Positions 1 to 10,001 of a stretch of DNA of 64,000 nucleotides are shown here, piece by piece (positions within the stretch are counted from its first letter, which is position 1; each line of letters begins with the position of its first letter). Source of the DNA: Bacteroidia bacterium (lineage in GTDB: Bacteria > Bacteroidota > Bacteroidia > M30B66); NCBI GenBank assembly GCA_018401705.1, contig JAGYKL010000012.1, forward strand, positions 1-64,000. Reading direction: 5' to 3'. The notes below the pieces were generated by a model that was not told the origin of the DNA, did not search any database, and worked only from the letters and a program-made list of their open reading frames with translations. The position numbers and the translations under genes were made by a program.

Positions 1-3000
1 AATTTTACTTGTCCTAAGTCGACTCCAAAATCAATTTTTCCTTCGCCTGTCATATCGCAATTCTCTTTTTTCATTGCGATGTAGTCATCAGGAAGTGTAG
101 CATTATCAAATTTTTCCTTGGTAGTTATCTGATATTCCTGCTTTCCTTGATCAAATCGCAGGAAGCCTCTAGAGGTTATGATTTCTTCATCCCCGGTTTT
201 TTTCTTAGGAGCAAGAAAAACGGGATTAACATGTGTAGAGTCTTTTATTAAAACTAAACCTGCAATTAGCTTCTCATTCTCAGTGCTCTTCGGAAAGGAG
301 TCAACAGGTATCATAATGTTTTTAGGGTCAATTTGAGTTTTAAATTTCAACCACGATTTTCTAATATCACTGCATTCATGACCAATCATAACACCTCCTT
401 CGAAGGTTAATCCCTTGTTAGGTGCGAATAAATAAGCTTTTCCTTTAAATGCGAAATTCGGACTGAAAGAAAAGCTTTGAGATTCTTCAATCTCACCGCT
501 GGCAATAGTATTTCCAAGAGAATCTTGTTTGATGTTGTTGAACCTGATTTTCTGAATATCGCCGGTAGCATCTTCAAAGTCATAATTACCACTTGCTGTG
601 TATTTTCTTTTAGCAGTAATATCAATGCTGGCTTCATAGATATCATGATACTTGGTGTCATTATTAGCAGATATCCTTGAATTTTGAAGGGTGGTTATTA
701 CAGCATTTCTCTCAACATTAATTTTTTCATCTGCAGGATAAATCGTTGCATCAGCAACTCTGATTAACTTCACACCATCAGTTCTAATGGTTCTATCCTC
801 CAAGGCATATTTTGCCTTGGGAGCAACGAAAGTAATTGAATCCTGGTCGGGTCGGGTGGAGACAAATCGAGATCCAATCAAGTCAATTTCATTCATCGAA
901 GAATTCATATCAACTTCGTCTTTATCCATATACCAGCGAAGCTCATCCATGTAAGCGATGTATTTGTTCACAGGAAACTCAATAAATGATTCAGCTGAAT
1001 TAGACTTAAACTGACCCATTCGTCCCTTAAAACTCACATCTGCTTTTACGTTATCTGTCTTAATTGCAACTTCCTTAGTTCCATCAGGATTAACTTCATC
1101 CCTTGCCGTAAAGGCAAAGGAGGCAGTATCAGACTTAAAATCTTCTTTTCTGAAACGGAATTCCTTGGATGCTACTTCAGCTGCGGCAAATTCCATTGTT
1201 CCGCTACCGGTCATTCCATTTTCACCAATAGCTATTTTCCCTTTTAGCTTAGATTCTCCGGCATACATAACCATTGCCTGGTCTGTTTGAGCAACTTCAA
1301 ATTTATTTGGAAGATAAGGTTCCCAATGCAAGCGCACATCGGCAGCTTCAACATCCGGAAATTCTACATCGCCCTCACTTGCAGCTCTAACATTTAAGCT
1401 TCTGCACATGGCATTAACTGAATCGGGGAAAAAGACAAAATCATTTGATTTAGCAGTAGTTGTGAGGTAGTTTATTTCACCATTCCCGCGTAAACCGCGG
1501 TGACTCATTTGAATATCATTTACAAACTGACCTTTGCCTTGATAAATTTGCAAGCCTTCGTCACCCGTATTTCGCTTAAAACCAAGAGAATAATCTTCTT
1601 GCAACTTAAGTTGCTCTCGTAAATCCGGGAAAATATTAGCTGAAACAAAAGTCCCATCGAAAATCAAACCTTCATTACTGAAATTATCCAAACTATCAAC
1701 CTGATAAGGATCTAACTGAAAATAGAAGGCATTTCTTGGGTAAACGCCATTAAGGATAGACCCTCGTTGATAATATGCATAAGAGTTTTGAACGCAATTA
1801 AATATTGGATATTGAGCCAATCCCCGAACCCCCGATTTATTATTGGGGTGATCAATTAGCAGGTCTCCAATTACATTTTCAATTACCGTTTTAACTTTAG
1901 TAAGAGGATTACGACCGAATTCATTTTTCTCTCCAGCTTCAACATACAATCTAAGTGAATCAACGTTTGATAAATTCACTTTGAACTTATCGTATTGAAA
2001 ATCGAACTTTTTACCGAAGAATTCAAAACGTCCGGCTCGAATTACTCCAGCAAAATCAAAGTCTCGATTCTTATGAACAACGAGTTCTTGATTTTTAGGG
2101 AAAATGACCACGTTTTGCGAATCGCTCAAGAAAATCTGATCAACACCATACATTCGTAAATCGTAATTGAGCAAACTCAGCTCAGCATTGTTTGTTGCAC
2201 CGCTTACGCGGGAATAAAACTGAATTACGTCATAATCGGCTCTTCCATTTAAAGCCAAGAGATATTTTCTGAGTCGAGGCTTAAGAGTTACCATTTCTGA
2301 CTCTTCATCATAAAGTACAAAGCCCATGTTCGAAAGGCGCCTTAAAATATGTCTTACATTGGTGATGTCAATCCGGTAATAATTTGCTACTTCAGAAGCA
2401 CTAAAAATTTCCCTTTGTCCGTTTGCATCCGAAAGTTTTCTTAACACAGTAAGTGGACTTTCTTCATCAATTCCTTTGATTTCGATGTAGCGTTCTTCTC
2501 TGAAATAATCAGAAGACTCAAACATTGATTTACTTTCAACGGCTCCTGGAATTGCTTTTAATTTAATTGTGGGTTCATCAACTTTCCATTCAAGGAGTTC
2601 TGCATCCATATCAATTTGATGATAGGAGTTGAAGAAAGGTGTTTTTGCTGTTCCTTCATTGTTTCTCAATAGATAAAGCTCTCTCTTATCATCCAGATAT
2701 CGAAATACAAGGCCTGGATGCACAATTGAATCTTCTTCTATTGTAATATGTATAGCAGCTCTCGACGATTGCAGGCTGTTATCTTCAATCAGGAAATTTT
2801 TTGATGAAGCCTTAATAAACGGTTTCCCTTCACGTTTAAAGGTAAAGCTAGCAGGAGATTCAGCAGTTCCAGAGCCAAGTAATTTAGCTCCTTGAACTGT
2901 TAGTCCGCCAAGGTAATCAATGCCTTTAAAAATTTCAGGAATAACAAATTCAGTATTGTACGAAGTAAAGCGCGGGTAGGTAACATCTCTGGAAGCTGGA

Positions 3001-3807
3001 TTATCAGTGAGTTTCTCACTCACCTGTCCTAGAATTGGATTTTTGAAGTATTTAGGAAAGTAGAATATGGCTGAATCAGCATCAGAATTTTGTTGATTTT
3101 GTGGTTGTCTGTAGTTTTCTAGCTGCACATTAGCTTCATTTTTCCTTAAAGCCGGCTCTCGACCAAAGCAATTTGCCTTTCATACCTTTAAAGGTATAAT
3201 CTACAGGATATAGCCTTCCCAGAGGTACCTGCAATTTCGGTAGAATCAGCACAGTTATACCTAAAATATTACAGAATGGCACATCAATGATAGGTTCTTT
3301 TGTCGAATTTAAATTCAAACGATGAGATACTAGCTTTCAAGTTATTGCTGAGGTTGTGTAAAGTGCATTTGAGCAATAATTCAACACGTGTTGAGCAATT
3401 GGTCAAACTCGCTTGTAAGCGTAGGTATAGACTTTTCAAGCATATCATGCAAATCATCAAACTGAGTTTTAGGTTTTATCGCTGCTAGAAAATGCAATAA
3501 GGATTTGATAATAATCTCTGAAGTGGGTATCCGCATTCATCCTACTACAACGAGCATTAGAATTGGATAATGAAACTACCTTATTTTGCTGTGCAGAGTT
3601 AAGAATTTGGTCAACCAGATTTCTTCAAACTCCTCACTCATTTCTTTACCTTTTTCTTATCAGCGGCTTCCATTAAAGATTTCATTTCTTTAAAATAAGC
3701 CTCAGGGTCGGTCGGGAAGGATTTTAAAGGTTGAGATAGAATGATGCCGGAAATTGGCAAGTAATACTAGGTGATTAATCTTTCAAGGGATAGAAAATTC
3801 TCTCCAT
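1..3807 (-). CDS. Large conserved Bacteroidota envelope protein, C-terminus beyond left edge
   Basis: The minus strand is open from about 3150 to the window edge and the stop lies outside, so at least 1,050 residues are intact. The upstream part, about 3150-3807, continues the same protein only after several one-base frame changes: a hydrophobic leader, then a helical segment (PTDPEAYFKEMKSLMEAADK), then STTWKSS-like and EFKFD segments. The ATG proposed at 3807 is therefore uncertain. Much of the body is beta-rich and repetitive, for example SLLNYDLRMYGVDQIFLSDS and FAGVIRAGRFEFFGKKF. From memory this resembles a long uncharacterised family found across Bacteroidota; no enzymatic motif was seen. 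A short stretch near 2300-2425 looks like a winged helix, which is odd in an exported protein. Function unknown; probably envelope-located. Confidence 0.7.
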
Positions 3808-3996
3808 AAATTCAGGGCAAGTTAATGCAAAGAACTACTCACCCTGAAGTACTGTCAGAGCATTTTGCACAAGTTTTTCAATGCAGTTCACAATTTCAAG
3901 TGTTTAGCTAATCTTGAAGTATTTTGATAATTGCTTATTACCTGTATGTTTGTGCAATAAGATATAACCATTTAGAATTTTAAAATTCAGAACCCT
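3808..3996. other. Divergent intergenic stretch between two frame-shifted genes
   Basis: This gap lies between the presumed start of the large minus-strand envelope gene and the plus-strand lipoprotein gene. It should hold both promoters, but no convincing TTG/TAnnTTTG pair was found. Its base quality is doubtful because both flanking genes have missing bases. A short open stretch on the minus strand near 3840-3900 was not convincing as a gene. Confidence 0.35.
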
Positions 3997-4867
3997 ATGA
4001 AAAATCAGGTTCATTCGTTTACTACACTTGTTTTGATGGTCTCAGTTGTTTTGCTACCAAACTAGTTGTGGCGGAGGTGATCATGAGTTCACATGATTCT
4101 ATGAGCGACACAATGTCAGTTTCTGAACAAGAATTAGTTGTTGAAGAGTTTTACCAGTTACCCCTGCGGAATATTTCTCAAGTCTGAGAGACTTGGAATT
4201 TCAATCAAAACCTAATCTTTTAAAATCCTGCAGAATATTACTAATTATATTACTACTGCTGATAAGGCGGTTAATTTCGGTATTTATTCATCTGATTTAT
4301 TCTACTGCAGCACATTCAATCTAAAGACAGATATGTAAAATATTTTGATAATTTGGAAAAGCGTCTTACGGATGATTTAGGGATAAGTTCAGTTGTTACT
4401 CAGAGACAATTAACAGCATCGAGAGAAATCTTAAATCAGGATTCTCCCCAAAGCTATTACTTCAAAGTATTTTATGATGATGCTTCTTCAGCTCTTAATA
4501 GTGGACAAGGTGCAACGCTAGCTTTAGTTGTGCCGGAGGTTTAACTGAAAGTATTTATTTAAGTACAAAATTAGTTAGCAGCTACAAAGATGGAAGTGCT
4601 GCAATTGGTTAATTGCTGATCAAAAATTCCCATTAGACAATCTTAACTCATATTTCGGGAAATTTCCTGATGATGCTAATGTTAGTCAAGTTTCAGCAAA
4701 ACTTGCTCCTCTAAATACAGCATACAGCAGCCTTTCAGAAACGGCAAAAGATAGTATGGCTAACTCTGATGGACGAAAAATTATGGAAGTGAAACACCTC
4801 ATGATGGGCAGAGGATTATAAGAAGCTAAGCGACAAAGCCGAAATGGTCAGGAATTCTCTAATCTAA
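3997..4867 (+). pseudogene. Frame-shifted conserved lipoprotein gene
   Basis: It starts at an ATG with a signal peptide and lipobox (MKNQVHSFTTLVL, then TSCGGGDHE after a frame change). The translation then hops between frames: a Ser/Glu-rich spacer (SMSDTMSVSEQELVVEEF), TPAEYFSSLRDLEF, ITTADKAVNFGIYSSDLFY, an intact 63-residue run at 4353-4544 (LTDDLGISSVVTQRQL), then AGGLTESIYLSTKLVSSYKD and DQKFPLDNLNSYFGKFPDD, ending RNSLI-stop at 4865-4867. About 285 residues when rejoined. It looks like a conserved mostly helical lipoprotein family of Bacteroidota with no known role, recalled from memory. I see at least five frame changes and no in-frame stops within segments, so sequence errors are more likely than decay. 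Confidence 0.6.
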
Positions 4868-4907
4868 AAACATCTAATTAATTAAAGTATTTTATCTCTA
4901 CACGATC

Positions 4908-5416
4908 ATGAATCAATTACGTCATATAGCTTTTAGCTTGGTTTTCATGTCTTTTTGCTTTTACTTCTCAGGCTCAGGTTAAAATGTCAAAAGCTGAATC
5001 GGCCAGTTCAATGTGTGCTGATTATCACAAATCGGCCTGCAAGGTTTCTAAAGAAGATATACTTTACAAATACAATTCTCAGTCGCGTGATGCACTATTT
5101 AGATAGGTCAAACATCAAAGCTAACCTTCACAGCAACCAAGGGTTTTGATTACAGATTCACTTTGCTGCAGAAGATAAAATTCTTCAAGGAGGAACAATC
5201 GACTTCAAAATCTTTGATGCCAAGACCAAGGGGAACTCTACAACAGTGCTGATGATGGCGGAACTGAGTTTGAATTTATTTGTGATAGTAGCATTAACCT
5301 TACGGTTGAAAATTTCCATGCACCCCTGAAGCTGCTGCCAGGCAAAATCCTAAAGTGCTTTATGGCTGTGTAGGTTTTGCTTCCAAAACAGACAAACTCT
5401 TAATACTGGCTTCTAA
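4908..5416 (+). pseudogene. Frame-shifted small secreted protein gene
   Basis: The ATG at 4908 opens a signal peptide (MNQLRHIAFSLVFMSF, then after one frame change AFTSQAQVKMSK). The mature part reads SSMCADYHKSACKVSKED, YNSQSRDALF, GQTSKLTFTATKGFDYRF, KIFDAKTKG, SADDGGTEFEFICDSSINL, then PEAAARQNPK and LYGCVG, and probably ends at the TAA at 5414. About 170 residues. The Cys pair near the start and the GCVG segment near the end recall a small exported beta-rich family common in Bacteroidota; no function is known to me. It lies just upstream of the SiaB-like gene on the same strand, so co-transcription is likely. At least five frame changes are needed. Confidence 0.55.
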
Positions 5417-5427
5417 ATTACTCCGGG

Positions 5428-5965
5428 ATGTTCGATATTTATGATTTCTATGAGAAAATGGAAGACGGCAAATTATGCTGTCTTTCAAAGGAGAAATCAC
5501 ATCAGAACTGCTTACTTCAATTTTAAAAATTCTCGAATCCAGCTCGATAATATTGGTGATGAACCTAAACTGAAGAAGGTTTACAATGTTTTGGTTGAAT
5601 GCTTGCAAAACTTGTATCATCACAATGATGGAAACAATTCAATATCATCTGAAGAGCAAAGTCGGCCATCTTTTTAATCGGTCATAATGACCAAAGCACC
5701 TACAGAATAATTACAGGTAATTACATTCTTAATGAGAATGTTGATGCATTTAAAGAGAATTGATAAAATTAACGATTTCTCGAAGAAGAATTGAGTATTA
5801 TATCGCCACACTCAACAATGCTGAATATTCGGGTAAGAGGTGGAGGAGGATTAGGAATTATTGATTGATATAGCACGCAAATCAGGTCACAAAATAGGAT
5901 ATACTTTCAATGAAATTTGATGAGCAATTCTCATTTTTAGTTTAATTATTACCGTTACAATTTAA
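5428..5965 (+). pseudogene. Frame-shifted SiaB-family (DUF6272) kinase-like gene
   Basis: Rejoined frames give MFDIYDFYEKMEDGKL, SFKGEITSELLTSILKI, LDNIGDEPKLKKVYNV, VECLQNLYHHNDG, GHNDQSTYRIITGNY, ENVDAFKE, YSGKGGGGLGIIDIARKSGH and GYTFNEID, ending at 5963-5965; about 180 residues. The ECLQNLYHHN helix is the N-box and the glycine-rich GGGGLGIID is the ATP-lid region of a GHKL-type fold. This fits the SiaB/DUF6272 family, whose Pseudomonas member is a kinase that phosphorylates the small protein SiaC. The next gene, three bases on, is a SiaC homologue, which supports the call. Frame changes are mostly one missing base, for example in the T-run at 5933-5938 and in A-runs near 5755-5790. The intact protein is probably functional. 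Confidence 0.72.
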
Positions 5966-5967
5966 TT

Positions 5968-6345
5968 ATGGAGCCAATTCATATTCCAATGAGCCTAAAA
6001 CGCCTCTGGTTAATTTTAATTCAGATGCAGGAAAATTAGAGCTTAAGGGCAGATCAATTCCAGAAAACTCAATTGAATTTTATAATCCCTGTATTTAAAT
6101 GGATTGATGATTATTCTATAAGCCCAAAAGAAAGAAGAAACATTACATATACAACTAGAGTATTTCAATACAAGTTCATCTAAATGTGTATTGGATATAT
6201 TAAAAAAGCTTCAAACTCTTCACCAAAATAACAGAACAAAGGCTAAAGTTTATTGGTATTACGAAGAAGATGACGAAGATATACTTGAAGCTGGTGACGA
6301 TTATCAGGCAATTATTCGTGTGCCTTTTGAGATAGACTCGACGTT
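5968..6345 (+). pseudogene. Frame-shifted SiaC-family (DUF1987) regulatory phosphoprotein gene
   Basis: It starts with MEPIHIP, changes frame, then reads EPKTPLVNFNSDAGKLELKG, RSIPENSIEFYNPV, FKWIDDYSISPK and an intact run LDILKKLQTLHQNN, AKVYWYYEEDDEDILEAGDD, YQAIIRVPFEI. This is the full DUF1987/SiaC fold of about 125 residues. In Pseudomonas, SiaC is phosphorylated by SiaB and, when unphosphorylated, activates the diguanylate cyclase SiaD. No cyclase or SiaA-like phosphatase gene lies in the window. The true stop is obscured: the present frame runs on to 6424, but that tail (LIVLLISLTIF) is the antisense of the convergent transporter gene, so the protein should end near 6345. Confidence 0.72.
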
Positions 6346-6754
6346 AATCGTCTTACTTATAAGTTTAACCATTTTTCTGGGTCTTGAGATAATCCAGCTT
6401 AATCCATTAAATACAATAAAATAAACATCATAAAGGTCATTATCCATAGCATGATAATATTGGCGTGAGGTTTTCAATAGCCCAAACCTGCGAACTTTAA
6501 AGCACCGTAAAAAGGGCCACTGAAAAAACCTTCATTTTTAGGGATTTGATATACAGGCTCAAAGTTTCTAACGAGTCGCTGCGCTCGGATGTTTCGAATT
6601 TTATTAAACTGATCTTGTCTTAAAATCAGTCGGCTCAATTGCTGTTGAATAATTGCTGATATATTTTGCATAGTCATTGCCAAGTTCTTTAATAACAGAA
6701 TCCTTCAATACCCGAGCTTTCATCTCACGTTTTAGGCAATTACCCTTACTTCGT
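6340..6754 (-). pseudogene. Frame-shifted C-terminal tail of the ABCG-like transporter gene
   Basis: Past the present stop at 6755 the minus strand continues the protein in shifted frames: KREMKARVLKDSVIKELG, DYAKYISNYSTAIEPTDF, QRLVRNFEPVYQIPKNEGF, SGPFYGALKFAGLGY, PHANIIMLWIMTFMMFILLY and KLISKTINVE. The second-to-last segment is a clear final transmembrane helix, as expected for an ABC-2 membrane domain. About 135 residues are cut off from the main reading frame. The end is uncertain and abuts or overlaps the convergent SiaC-like gene. Confidence 0.65.
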
Positions 6755-9334
6755 CTAAATGATTTTCAGTTCAGCTTTTGTGCTTTCATCCCAACTTATG
6801 ATGCGTTCAGGGTTTTTAAATGTTCTAAACTGCTTGGTTTTATTTAACCCTGAAATTTCATTGAATACAATTAAACTTGCATTTGATTCCTCTTCTGAAG
6901 CTATAGAACTTTGCATTGAAGGAATCCAATAATTGTGAAGGAAATTGGCATTTGAAATAGCTCTATCATACTCAAAGACCTGTTTCTCTGCTTTATTATT
7001 TGAATATCGATTTACTGCCATTGCTTCGTAAGCCCAACGTGATGCCATTAGATTAGCAGAAAAGGGTACTTTGTCGGCATCCTCCCGCAAAGCGGGATTT
7101 AATTGATCAAATCTTACCAAAACACCACTTAACAGCAGCTGCGGAATGATTAAAATTGGAATTAGTATGTAAATAGTTACTGCACTGTTAAAGCTGGAAG
7201 AAATATTTAAGCCTAAAACATTGGCAAAACAGGACACAGAAAATAAAATCGCCCAATCAGATAAATACAAATCAGAAATGCCAATAGTAACATGGCCTAT
7301 TGCGACAAACGTGCCTGTTTGAATAGCTGATAACAAGAACAATAGACACATTTTAGCTAGTAAATAACTCCCTTTGCTAAGATTTAGAAATTTCTCCCTT
7401 CGTAAAATTCCACGGTCTCTAAAGATCTCTTCTGCACTTACTGTTAAACCAAAAAACAGGGAAGCAATAACACATACCAGCAAATAGGCCGGAATGTTAA
7501 GGTTATTGTAAAGCAAATATTCTTCACCGTTCGAATACCTTAGCAAATAGCCCATGATTAAAGCGAGTAGAGGAGCTTCAAGTAAATTTATAGCCATATA
7601 CTGAGTATTGCTCAGCTTGGCTAGGAAATCTCTTTTAAAGAAAATCTTCAATTGGCCTAATCTACCCGGTTTCTTGAAACCTGGTTTGGGTATTTCTCTT
7701 TGAGTTGTATCTAGTTGGTCTACTGGTGGTTGGCTTCTTTTAAAGAAAATGTTCCATTCTTTTGGAGAGATTCTTCGCTTGGAAGTTATTTTACCATATT
7801 CATCAACATGCTTGCTCTCAAGGATATCAAATATTTGCTCAGGTGTAATATTGCCGCATTCTATGCATTCACCTTGACTTGAATGCACATATTCTGCAAG
7901 CTCTTTAACATATTCAATTGCCTCAACCGGATTGCCATAATATACTGGATATCCACCTGTATCGAGCATGATAAGCCTGTCGAACATTTTATAAATATCT
8001 GACGATGGCTGATGTATAACCACAAAAACAAGTTTGCCTTTTAAACTTAGCTCCTTCAGCAAATCCATGATGTGTTCTGAATCCAGAGAACTTAAGCCTG
8101 AAGTTGGCTCATCTACAAACAGCACGGCAGGCTCTCTGATTAGTTCCAATGCAATATTTAGTCTCTTCCTTTGTCCTCCGCTAATTGTTTTGTTTAAGGC
8201 ATCGCCAACTTTTAAATCTCTGATTTCTAATAATCCAAGTTCAGATAATGATTGATGAACTCGCCTGAGCACTTCTCGCTTGCTTGCTCCACTGAAACAT
8301 AGTAAGGCATTAAACCAAAGATTTTCAAAGACAGTTAATTCCCCGATTAGCAAATCATCTTGAGAAACATAACCAATCAATCCTTCTTTCTTAGTATCGG
8401 GACTATGCAAGTCTTGGCCATTAATCAGAACCTTTCCGGCCGTAGGCCTTTCATTACCATTAAGCAGGTTCAGAAGAGTAGATTTCCCAGCTCCGCTGGA
8501 GCCCATAATGCCGATAAGGTTTCCACTTTGTTCACTAAAACTAAATTTATGTAAACCTTTATTTCCGTTGGGGAATTTGTACTCAATCTGCCTTGCAGTA
8601 AATACTATTTTTTCTTTGGTATCCTGCTTTAGAAACAATGAAGCAATGTCACCAAAGTAGATATTTTTGATTTTAGAACCTCTAAGAACAGTACCTGATG
8701 GAAATGCGTGTATTTCGCCACTTTTGATTTGCCTGCCGTTGAGTAAGAAATCTGATGGCTTATCAGTTTTGATAAAGTATATTGGTGCCTGAGGGAATTT
8801 TAAGATATGAATTTCTGTTTCAAGTCCTTCCCACTCAAGATATTTATCACCTGCTTTAGTGTTAGGCGGGATTATTTCGGCTCTTAAAGTATGACTTTGG
8901 GTTTTGCTTTTTCCTTCAACAAATGCAATAGTTTCAGCAATTTGTGCTTCTGGTAGGAAAAAGCTTGATGCCACAGTGAGCATAAAGTCATAATCCTTAT
9001 CGCTTAGAGAGTTTTCGGAGGCAAGAAACTCGACCAAACGGAGAAATACAACTCCTTTTTGAGCCTGTGTAAGTTCTTCATTAAGGGTGCTACAGATTCT
9101 CAATACTTTAACCGATGAAGACGAGCGTTTTTTGTTAGCCTGAGTGTTGTCCCCCTTAATTACTCTTAATTCAGCAAGCTCATCAAATTCAAGCATGAAG
9201 TCGCTAAGCAACTCTCTATTGATGAATCTTAGTAAGAATTGTTCGACGATAATACGTCCTCTTCGATTAGTTTCAGAGTTTCCCGAAACTAATGCAAACA
9301 ACTGCAAAAGGGCCTTGAGGACATTTCTATTCAT
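6755..9334 (-). CDS. ABCG-like transporter: ATPase fused to ABC-2 membrane domain (C-terminus lost to frame shift)
   Basis: The open frame has 859 residues. Residues 1-150 are helical and look TerB-like (LLRFINRELLSDFMLEFDEL). Residues about 165-235 form a beta-rich stretch that could be a degenerate FHA-type domain. The ATPase follows: Walker A GSSGAGKST near 278, signature SGGQRKR near 384, Walker B VLFVDEPTSGL near 403, and H-loop VVIHQPSSD near 438. From about 570 there are several membrane helices (LLALIMGYLL, YLLVCVIASLFFGL, VTIYILIPILIIPQLLLSGV). The half-transporter order ATPase-then-membrane is that of the ABCG group. Family members of this kind occur in Bacteroidota, with substrates unknown. 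The last approximately 135 residues, including the final membrane helix, are out of frame downstream. Confidence 0.85.
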   Translation of the reverse strand: MNRNVLKALLQLFALVSGNSETNRRGRIIVEQFLLRFINRELLSDFMLEFDELAELRVIKGDNTQANKKRSSSSVKVLRICSTLNEELTQAQKGVVFLRLVEFLASENSLSDKDYDFMLTVASSFFLPEAQIAETIAFVEGKSKTQSHTLRAEIIPPNTKAGDKYLEWEGLETEIHILKFPQAPIYFIKTDKPSDFLLNGRQIKSGEIHAFPSGTVLRGSKIKNIYFGDIASLFLKQDTKEKIVFTARQIEYKFPNGNKGLHKFSFSEQSGNLIGIMGSSGAGKSTLLNLLNGNERPTAGKVLINGQDLHSPDTKKEGLIGYVSQDDLLIGELTVFENLWFNALLCFSGASKREVLRRVHQSLSELGLLEIRDLKVGDALNKTISGGQRKRLNIALELIREPAVLFVDEPTSGLSSLDSEHIMDLLKELSLKGKLVFVVIHQPSSDIYKMFDRLIMLDTGGYPVYYGNPVEAIEYVKELAEYVHSSQGECIECGNITPEQIFDILESKHVDEYGKITSKRRISPKEWNIFFKRSQPPVDQLDTTQREIPKPGFKKPGRLGQLKIFFKRDFLAKLSNTQYMAINLLEAPLLALIMGYLLRYSNGEEYLLYNNLNIPAYLLVCVIASLFFGLTVSAEEIFRDRGILRREKFLNLSKGSYLLAKMCLLFLLSAIQTGTFVAIGHVTIGISDLYLSDWAILFSVSCFANVLGLNISSSFNSAVTIYILIPILIIPQLLLSGVLVRFDQLNPALREDADKVPFSANLMASRWAYEAMAVNRYSNNKAEKQVFEYDRAISNANFLHNYWIPSMQSSIASEEESNASLIVFNEISGLNKTKQFRTFKNPERIISWDESTKAELKII

Positions 9335-9407
9335 AGTAGGTAGTAAATCTATAAAAACATATCAAAGCTTCGCAAATAGGTTGACTATAAGGCTTTAATG
9401 AATTTGA

Positions 9408-9923
9408 TTAAGGATAAATTTCTTGTAGACGGCTAACTATAGATTGAACTGCGGGGCAGACAAAAGTATTTTCATAGGTTAAATCAAGCAATTGATGAAA
9501 CTTCTTTCTGTTGGTGTGCGGATAAGTGCGACAAGCTGCAGGACGATCGTGATAAACCTCGCATGTGTTGTCAAATAGTAGAAAAGGGCAAGGTGCTGAT
9601 TTTAAAACCCAATCATCATCTTCATCTCTTTTAAGATACTGTTCAATAAATTTAACTGGGCGTAATTTTAATTTTTTAGATAACCTTTCAATATCATGCT
9701 CGTAAAAAATGGGACTTGTTGTTTTGCAGCAATTAGCGCATGCCAAACAATCGGTATTTTCAAAAACTTCATCATGAATTTCTTGGGTTCTTACATCCAA
9801 GTCATGAGGTGGTTTTCTTTTTAATTGTTGTATGAATTTTTTGTTTTCCTTCTTACGTTCTTCAGCCAGGTTTCTGATAGAGTCACTTAATTCAGTTGGA
9901 TTTGTTGACAATTTTTCTTGCAA
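9408..9923 (-). CDS. YkgJ-type cysteine-cluster (putative zinc/iron-binding) protein
   Basis: A 171-residue cytoplasmic protein with the family cysteine pattern: CLACANCCKTTSPIF near 60-74, then APCPFLLFDNTCEVYHDRP near 111-129 and AACRTYPH near 130-137. The CxxCxxCC and later CxxxxxxxxC/C pattern is the metal-chelating cluster of the YkgJ family (UPF0153), presumed to bind zinc or an iron-sulfur centre; the biological role is not settled. The N-terminal 45 residues are charged and helical (RKKENKKFIQQLKRK). It is divergent from the M23 peptidase gene, with start codons about 80 bases apart if that gene starts at 10002. Confidence 0.85.
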   Translation of the reverse strand: MQEKLSTNPTELSDSIRNLAEERKKENKKFIQQLKRKPPHDLDVRTQEIHDEVFENTDCLACANCCKTTSPIFYEHDIERLSKKLKLRPVKFIEQYLKRDEDDDWVLKSAPCPFLLFDNTCEVYHDRPAACRTYPHTNRKKFHQLLDLTYENTFVCPAVQSIVSRLQEIYP

Positions 9924-10001
9924 GGGGGGATTTTTAATAAAATGATGAATGTATTTTTGGCAATTGATACAAAAATAGGCACTTTCGCGTTAGCATTGAT
10001 T

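Noticed and set aside
407-680. Short open frames on both strands near the left edge
   Set aside because: They lie inside the long minus-strand reading frame of the envelope protein, which is open across this stretch and continues past the window edge.
3300-3488. 62-codon plus-strand open frame
   Set aside because: It is antisense to the frame-shifted N-terminus of the large envelope protein; the minus strand here reads as sensible protein after frame correction.
8034-8554. Plus-strand open frames opposite the ABC transporter
   Set aside because: Shadows of the ATPase region on the minus strand, with no start context or family resemblance.
9918-10001. Upstream start for the M23 peptidase gene
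   Set aside because: It would overlap the divergent gene start and puts 28 residues in front of a complete signal peptide.
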